IMG/VR virus record: IMGVR_UViG_3300005338_000025
Coordinates: 1 to 31,334 of that record
DNA length: 31,334 nucleotides
Reading direction: 5' to 3' (one strand)
DNA from: a virus
The notes under the pieces were generated by a model. It had not been told where the DNA came from. It searched no databases and saw nothing but the letters and a program-made list of their open reading frames with translations. Of the stretch, positions 27,026 to 31,334 are shown one piece after another. A program made the position numbers and the translations under genes. Numbering within the stretch: the first letter of the stretch is position 1; each line of letters opens with the position of its first letter.

Positions 27026-28569
27026 CAGTAAGCTCCCATCGACACAACATCCAGTTGCGCCGAACGAACCCGCCACGGCGTATCGGCGGTCGTGTACATC
27101 CGCAGAGCCAGAAACCGGCCCGCGCTCGGCGTGAAGACGTTTACCTCGATGTCGGTGCCGACCGTGAATGGAACGGCGCTACTCCATGTGGGCGCGATGT
27201 CAGGGACCATCGAGCTGCCAACCTGGATGTAGACAACCGTTCCCGCCGCCGCATCGATCTTGGGGCGCACTCCGCGACACAGCTTGACGACTTCGGGCTG
27301 GTCAAAGTGGATTGCGATGCGCTCATGGGTCGCCGTGAAGCTGGCGCCGAGGTCTTGCTCGGTGCTGTCGTAAAGAACGAGCTTTGGAGCCGAGTTAGCG
27401 AAGATCAGCTTGGGGGCGGAGTTGATGTTCGCCAAGTCGCCCCAAGCCCGCGTCTCCGTGGCCCAAGTCGTGGTGATCGTGGCCCAGGTCGTGCCGCTTG
27501 CCAGCGAGATTTGACCGACCGAACCGTAAGACGTGCCGGCCGGAAGATCGCGAACCGAGTACGTGTTGTCCTTGTAGTTCCAGACCAGCGCCAGCGTGCA
27601 GGTTTGCGCGGCGCCATCGGGAAAGCAGATCAGCACCTCGTTGTTGACGGCGTAGTGAACGAGGAACGAAAACCGCGCATTGGACGACGTGATATTCGCG
27701 GCCAGCCATTTGCGAGCACGCCCATCAAGAATCGACTGCGGCCCCTGTCCGTTATGCAGCAACACATCCAAGCTCGGGGCCAGGTAGACATGGCCCAGCG
27801 GTGTGCTGACAACGCACCCGCGCGCGATGAGCCCGGTATCTCCAGGGAGTCTTCCGAACCGGAAAATCGCGCTGTCGTCTATCAACTGCATGAAGTGCAG
27901 CGCGTCGTCCTTGTAGACGACATTCATGTCCCCCAACGGCAGGAAATCGATGACCGAGCCGTTGGTTTCGGCTAGGCTCTCATCGCCCGCATCCTTGGTC
28001 GGGTCGGTGATGTCCCAGCTATCGGGAACCGATCCGGGGTCGGCGACATTGCTCCACAAGACTGTCGCACGTTCCCTGACTCCGGCCCTGGTGACGTCCC
28101 CGGCAACAAGGTAGTTCTTGAAGGGCCGAATCACGCCGGCCAGATAGCCGCCAGGCCAACCGGGGAGCGTTGCCAGATTGTTCGCGACGTTGCCGTCCCA
28201 GTATTCCGGAGCATTGACGCCGTTGTTCTGGACGTAGATGCCGTTAAAGACGTTCGCGGACCAGCGGTCGCCCTGGGCGCCAGTGTTATTCCCGTTCGTG
28301 ATGTCGGTCTGCGTGACCCCATCGTCAACGCCGGTTTTTTGCAGGCCGGTGTAGACGATGTAGCGGTTTTCTCCCACGGTGAAATGGCAGTCCGCATAGG
28401 GCGCAAAGGTCGGCGTCGTGAACACCGTCTGCATTCCGTGGAAGCGCTCGGCGGCCCCGGTGCGGTATCGCATGTTGCGGCCGGCCGAAGCCACGCCCAG
28501 GGCGAGTTCTTCCGGCATCCCGTCAAGGTTCAGGCCCTGCCCGAGATCTGGGATGGGAATCCAGGCCAA
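27025..28569 (-). CDS. Tail nozzle/tube-like virion protein
   Basis: A 514-residue beta-rich protein. The TTG start at 28569 lies directly after the preceding stop, with GGAAG upstream. The N-terminal segment (LALGVASAGRNMRYRTGAAE; ERFHGMQTVFTTPTF) and repeated beta segments resemble the podoviral tail-nozzle/stabilization group (T7 gp12, P22 gp10-like). Typical motifs include NVVYKDDALHFMQLIDDS and GLIARGCVVSTPLGHVYLAP. It sits downstream of the adaptor gene, as expected. Family placement is by eye. Confidence 0.65.
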   Translation of the reverse strand: MAWIPIPDLGQGLNLDGMPEELALGVASAGRNMRYRTGAAERFHGMQTVFTTPTFAPYADCHFTVGENRYIVYTGLQKTGVDDGVTQTDITNGNNTGAQGDRWSANVFNGIYVQNNGVNAPEYWDGNVANNLATLPGWPGGYLAGVIRPFKNYLVAGDVTRAGVRERATVLWSNVADPGSVPDSWDITDPTKDAGDESLAETNGSVIDFLPLGDMNVVYKDDALHFMQLIDDSAIFRFGRLPGDTGLIARGCVVSTPLGHVYLAPSLDVLLHNGQGPQSILDGRARKWLAANITSSNARFSFLVHYAVNNEVLICFPDGAAQTCTLALVWNYKDNTYSVRDLPAGTSYGSVGQISLASGTTWATITTTWATETRAWGDLANINSAPKLIFANSAPKLVLYDSTEQDLGASFTATHERIAIHFDQPEVVKLCRGVRPKIDAAAGTVVYIQVGSSMVPDIAPTWSSAVPFTVGTDIEVNVFTPSAGRFLALRMYTTADTPWRVRSAQLDVVSMGAY

Positions 28570-29421
28570 TTACGACTTCCGAACGCCGTACAGCTTGAAT
28601 TTGGCACCAGCCGCGATGTTGCCGCTGGAGAACATGAAGCGCAGGCCGTTGATAGCTGCTGTGGCGAAGCGTGAACCCGTACCGGAGCATGTTTCGAGAT
28701 TACCGGCCGTGTTCGAGGTCGATGCGCTGCACGCCCATTGGACACGCTTGTTGTAGGTCGTTCCTGCGGGATCAAAGACGCGCACAACGCCGCTAAAACC
28801 CCCGCCTGCCGTATTGCTGTCAACCGACTTTGCCGCGCCACTGCCGGACAGTTCAATCCGGGTCGCGGTATTGGAGCCGTTGGTGACAGTGGCGGCCGTA
28901 GCCGTCCCGATGGATAGAACCCAGTCATAATCGCCAGAGGTTGAATTCCACGTCGCGCCCGCATCCGGCGAAGTGCGCAACCACGCAGTCACGCCGCCCG
29001 CAGTTGTCGGCACTGCATTGATGATGTGCAACTCGTACTCGTCATACGTCGAGTCAATGCCCGAAGTGAAATCGACGGTCGTTGCCGTGTTCGATAGCGT
29101 CGTGGACGCGATGAAGTGCAGACCGAGGTCCGTTGTATTCGGCTTGGCCGTAATCTGCGTCTGAATCGCGCTGGTGACGCCTACAACGTAGTTCAGCTCC
29201 GTTTGCGTCGGATTCACCGCCCCCGTGATGTTCGGGAAGGTGGTCTTCAGCGCGCTCTTGATGTTGCGAATGTGCTGGGCGCCTTCAGAGACGGAATCGC
29301 CCGATGCGGGGAGCGTGGCGTTGAGGTCGCTGATGTACGTCACCGACTCCACGGTGGCCCAAGCGAGCAGGGCTGTACCCGCCAGCAGCAGGGCCGCAGC
29401 GTATTTCTTGAGGAATTTCAT
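28570..29421 (-). CDS. Signal-peptide-bearing beta-rich virion-region protein
   Basis: A 283-residue protein. The N-terminus is a signal peptide (MKFLKKYAAALLLAGTALLA, cleavage near AWA). The next part is helical (SVSEGAQHIRNIKSALKTTF), as in fibre N-termini. The C-terminal 170 residues are a Ser/Thr/Gly-rich beta domain (DEYELHIINAVPTTAGGV; FMFSSGNIAAGAKFKLYGVR) like tail-fibre or decoration domains. A signal on a virion-type protein is unusual. Genes on both sides are abutting. Confidence 0.65.
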   Translation of the reverse strand: MKFLKKYAAALLLAGTALLAWATVESVTYISDLNATLPASGDSVSEGAQHIRNIKSALKTTFPNITGAVNPTQTELNYVVGVTSAIQTQITAKPNTTDLGLHFIASTTLSNTATTVDFTSGIDSTYDEYELHIINAVPTTAGGVTAWLRTSPDAGATWNSTSGDYDWVLSIGTATAATVTNGSNTATRIELSGSGAAKSVDSNTAGGGFSGVVRVFDPAGTTYNKRVQWACSASTSNTAGNLETCSGTGSRFATAAINGLRFMFSSGNIAAGAKFKLYGVRKS

Positions 29422-30063
29422 TCAGATGCCCCGGTAGATGTTGAAACCGTTGCCGCGCGTGACGAGGCCCGCATCCACCCGCAAAGGGGCGTTGCGATTG
29501 CGGCTTTCGCGCGCCTTGAATCCGGCACAGGCTTGCTGGAACTTCTGCTCCCACTGCTGCAGGGCGTCCTTGTCCAGGGTGTAGCGGGCCATCTCGACCA
29601 TCGCGCCGGCCAGATAGATGTCTTGGCGCTCGGTGAGAAGGTAGTTCGTCGTGTTGCTCGCGCTCAAGTTCGACTTCTGGACGAACCGGAACGGCATCGA
29701 GTACGCCGCATCGGCTGGGCAATCCAGCCGGATGTTGTCGCCGTCAACCGCCCAGTAGCGCGGAAGCGTGCTGTTCGGGTAATAGGGCAACTCTTCGGGC
29801 TCGACCATCGTCAATGGCTGCCGATAGGAGTTGACGATCAGCCACAGCGCGATGGGGCTGACGTAGCCAGACGGCAGGGCGACGTAGTTGTTGCCGATCG
29901 TCGAAGTGAGCGTCGTCTCCGACTCCATGTCGCGCAAGATCAGCATGTCGTTCAGACGTGCTTCTGCGTTGGCGATGAAGTCGGGCCATTTGGTGGTCAG
30001 GTCGTCCCGGTGCGCCCAATCGGCCAATGCCGTTTGCAGCGTTGCATAGGTGTTGAGGCTCAT
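29422..30063 (-). CDS. Head-tail adaptor protein (podoviral, T7 gp11-like role)
   Basis: A 213-residue protein with GGAGCG upstream. Features recalled from phage adaptor/tail tubular A-type proteins: TALADWAHRDDLTTKWPDFI, AEARLNDMLILRDMESE, LPSGYVSPIALWLI, and MVEMARYTLDKDALQQWEQK. It is placed just upstream of the nozzle-like gene. Forms a ring between portal and nozzle. Family assignment by pattern. Confidence 0.75.
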   Translation of the reverse strand: MSLNTYATLQTALADWAHRDDLTTKWPDFIANAEARLNDMLILRDMESETTLTSTIGNNYVALPSGYVSPIALWLIVNSYRQPLTMVEPEELPYYPNSTLPRYWAVDGDNIRLDCPADAAYSMPFRFVQKSNLSASNTTNYLLTERQDIYLAGAMVEMARYTLDKDALQQWEQKFQQACAGFKARESRNRNAPLRVDAGLVTRGNGFNIYRGI

Positions 30064-30075
30064 TGGCGCTCCATG

Positions 30076-30098
30076 AAAAACGGCCCGCTAGGGGCCGT
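30076..30098 (-). terminator. Intrinsic terminator upstream of the adaptor gene
   Basis: A 7-bp stem (30080-30086 ACGGCCC with 30092-30098), 5-nt loop CTAGC-type, then TTTTT on the minus strand. It overlaps the region just before the adaptor ATG and cuts the virion operon into parts. Confidence 0.75.
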
Positions 30099-30099
30099 C

Positions 30100-30252
30100 T
30101 CATTTGCTCTTCGGGGCTCGCTTTTTCGGCAGCACAAGGACGGGGCGCTTTTCCTCTTCGACGAAGAAGCCGCGCTTGAGAAGCTCGGCGACCTGCTTGT
30201 CGTTGTAGGCATGTGTGGCGCCGTATTCCGGGTGCCGCATCGGGACTTGCAT
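30100..30252 (-). CDS. 50-residue basic protein, unknown
   Basis: A short gene from ATG 30252 (5 nt after the previous stop) to TGA at 30100, next to the terminator stem. It has a helix (NDKQVAELLKRGFFVEEEK) and a basic tail (LPKKRAPKSK). Small proteins of this type occur between head genes of many phages. Function unknown. Confidence 0.55.
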   Translation of the reverse strand: MQVPMRHPEYGATHAYNDKQVAELLKRGFFVEEEKRPVLVLPKKRAPKSK

Positions 30253-30257
30253 CTCGA

Positions 30258-30620
30258 TCAGGCCGCGCCCTTCATCAGCCCGAACGCAACCAGCGTTGCG
30301 CGGATTTCTTCAAGCTGGGCGTTCATCGCCGAGAAGGCGCCGGTCGTGGTGTAGCCGAAGCCCGCAGACGTGGCGGTGGTCAGCGTCAACGCCGCCTGAG
30401 CGGAACTAGCACGCTGCGCGATACCGGCCGTGCCGTAGAAGCCGACCGTATCGGTGATGGCATCGCCCAAAGCGGTGTTGCCGGTAACCGTGAGGTTGGT
30501 GAACGTGCCGGCGACCGGAGTCGTTGCGCCGATCACAGAGTTGTTGATGGTGGCACCCGTGATGGTGCCGCTGTCGATGGCGGCTTTGGAAGTCGCCACG
30601 CCGAGAGAGATGTCGCTCAT
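30258..30620 (-). CDS. Head-fibre/decoration-like virion protein
   Basis: A 120-residue protein. The N-terminal part is a Thr/Gly/Asn-rich beta region (TITGATINNSVIGATTPVAG; TFTNLTVTGNTALGDAI) typical of phage fibre or decoration proteins. The C-terminal helix (SAMNAQLEEIRATLVAFGLM) looks like a trimerising coiled coil. It probably decorates head or tail. Assignment is tentative. Confidence 0.65.
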   Translation of the reverse strand: MSDISLGVATSKAAIDSGTITGATINNSVIGATTPVAGTFTNLTVTGNTALGDAITDTVGFYGTAGIAQRASSAQAALTLTTATSAGFGYTTTGAFSAMNAQLEEIRATLVAFGLMKGAA

Positions 30621-30625
30621 TTCGA

Positions 30626-30892
30626 TTACCTTTTCAATTCAATGGGTTGGGTTGAGGCTTCGACACGAACACCTGCAGGGGCAAAAACATCGAAGCGGAT
30701 TGCGTGACCGTCATAGGCCCAGTACTGCGGCCATCCGATTTCAGATCGCTGGACCAAGTCGCCGATGCACCGAAACTCCGGGTGGTACTGCCGAGAGCCG
30801 ACGTCAATCACAACGCCCATATCGTTGGGCGAGAAATCAACGGAGATGGCGTCTGCGGGCTCAGGCAGCAAGCGGCTGGTATGGTTCGTCAT
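30626..30892 (-). CDS. Small virion-region protein, unknown
   Basis: An 88-residue protein from ATG 30892 (an ATG at 30904 would add 4 residues; neither has a good Shine-Dalgarno). Beta-rich, with DFSPNDMGVVIDVGSRQYHP and GWPQYWAYDGHAIRFDVF. It overlaps the end of the upstream gene by 32 nt. No family recognised. Confidence 0.55.
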   Translation of the reverse strand: MTNHTSRLLPEPADAISVDFSPNDMGVVIDVGSRQYHPEFRCIGDLVQRSEIGWPQYWAYDGHAIRFDVFAPAGVRVEASTQPIELKR

Positions 30893-31334
30893 AGAGTCCG
30901 ACATCTCCGTTGCAGTCGATCAAATGCTTCTTCATCGAGGTGTTGACGCCGACAACTTCCCAGTTGTCGTCATTGACCATCGCGCGCAACAGGCCGCCCG
31001 ACTCTTCGCGGAAACAGGGGCAGTTGCGAATGAACCAGGACAGCTCCTGTGCTTGGAGCAGCATCTGCGTGCTGGTCTTCCAATCGGCGCCGTCGGCCCG
31101 AACAATGACGAGGTTGGCGCGCTCGCCGAATCCCTCATCCCGGTCGATGTGGTCCGCTCCCACGAACGAGCTTTCGCATCCGAAAAACACCACGCCCGGA
31201 TAGCCCATCGCATGAGCCAAAAGCGGAGCGCGGGTTGCGGTGGTCGAACCCCCGGCAATCCCGCCCTTCGCGTGCTCGCTCAAGTCGAAACACTGCACCT
31301 GTCCATCGAACAGCGACGGGTCGCAGTGGCTTGC
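30861..31334 (-). CDS. Partial gene, MptE/DUF115-like Rossmann domain protein
   Basis: The frame is open from 31334 to its stop at 30861 (157 codons), so the 5' end lies beyond the window. The pattern GIAGGSTTATRAPLLAHAMG followed by GVVFFGCESSFVG resembles the GS-x-A and F-x-G-x-D/E motifs of the DUF115/MptE-like group. The HIDRDEG segment and a C-terminal CNGDVGLYDEPYQ follow. Phage versions are found near head genes; possible phosphotransferase or glycosylation role. Tentative. Confidence 0.5.
   Translation of the reverse strand, partial: ASHCDPSLFDGQVQCFDLSEHAKGGIAGGSTTATRAPLLAHAMGYPGVVFFGCESSFVGADHIDRDEGFGERANLVIVRADGADWKTSTQMLLQAQELSWFIRNCPCFREESGGLLRAMVNDDNWEVVGVNTSMKKHLIDCNGDVGLYDEPYQPLAA

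Overview
The window looks like part of a temperate, podovirus-like phage genome (or a prophage read in phage order). No host housekeeping gene is visible. High GC, dense packing, ATGA/GTGA stop-start overlaps and gene types (YdaS-like Cro, DUF1376 replication gene, NinB, RusA, DNA-ejection proteins) suggest a proteobacterial host, most likely a betaproteobacterium such as a Burkholderiales member. The host is inference; no marker gene fixes it.

Layout. (1) 1-1.9 kb is a lambda-like immunity region. An OL-like operator cluster lies at 29-75, followed by two rightward small genes, a leftward repressor operon (repressor plus a secreted protein in the place lambda uses for rex), and an OR-like cluster at 1818-1879. 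(2) 1.9-11.0 kb is a rightward early operon: Cro-like gene, HNH-AP2 homing endonuclease, a structured RNA plus intrinsic terminator, a CII-like regulator, a DNA methyltransferase, a replication module with internal iteron-like repeats, RusA, HNH nuclease, NinB, several small unknown genes, excisionase and integrase. (3) 11.0-11.3 kb is a non-coding, repeat-rich stretch that probably holds attP. It includes a 16-bp site one base from the bacterial parS consensus. (4) 11.3-31.3 kb is leftward late DNA, so the two halves converge at attP.

Read in transcription order (right to left), the late half holds virion genes (a MptE/DUF115-like gene cut by the window edge, head-fibre-like protein, adaptor, nozzle-like protein, glycine-rich internal proteins, two large ejection proteins). 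A small region like P22 immI follows, with divergent ribbon-helix-helix repressors and a membrane protein, then the tail fibre and accessory proteins, a YiiX/NlpC-like protein and a lysis cassette (GH24 endolysin, several small membrane proteins, a nested out-of-frame secreted ORF). Last come a lipoprotein, an HslV-like Ntn hydrolase, an HTH-metallophosphoesterase, an HNH nuclease and small ORFs, ending at a strong intrinsic terminator. Terminase, portal and major capsid genes are not in the window and probably lie beyond the right edge.

The most interesting points are: one operator motif (GCAAA-N4-TTTGC) present six times at both ends of the immunity region; a P22 immI-like region between ejection and fibre genes with a SieA-position membrane protein; the nested secreted ORF in the lysis cassette with its own Shine-Dalgarno; the structured leader-terminator after cro; and the parS-like site in the presumed attP. 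All functional calls rest on motif recognition by eye; no database search was run.
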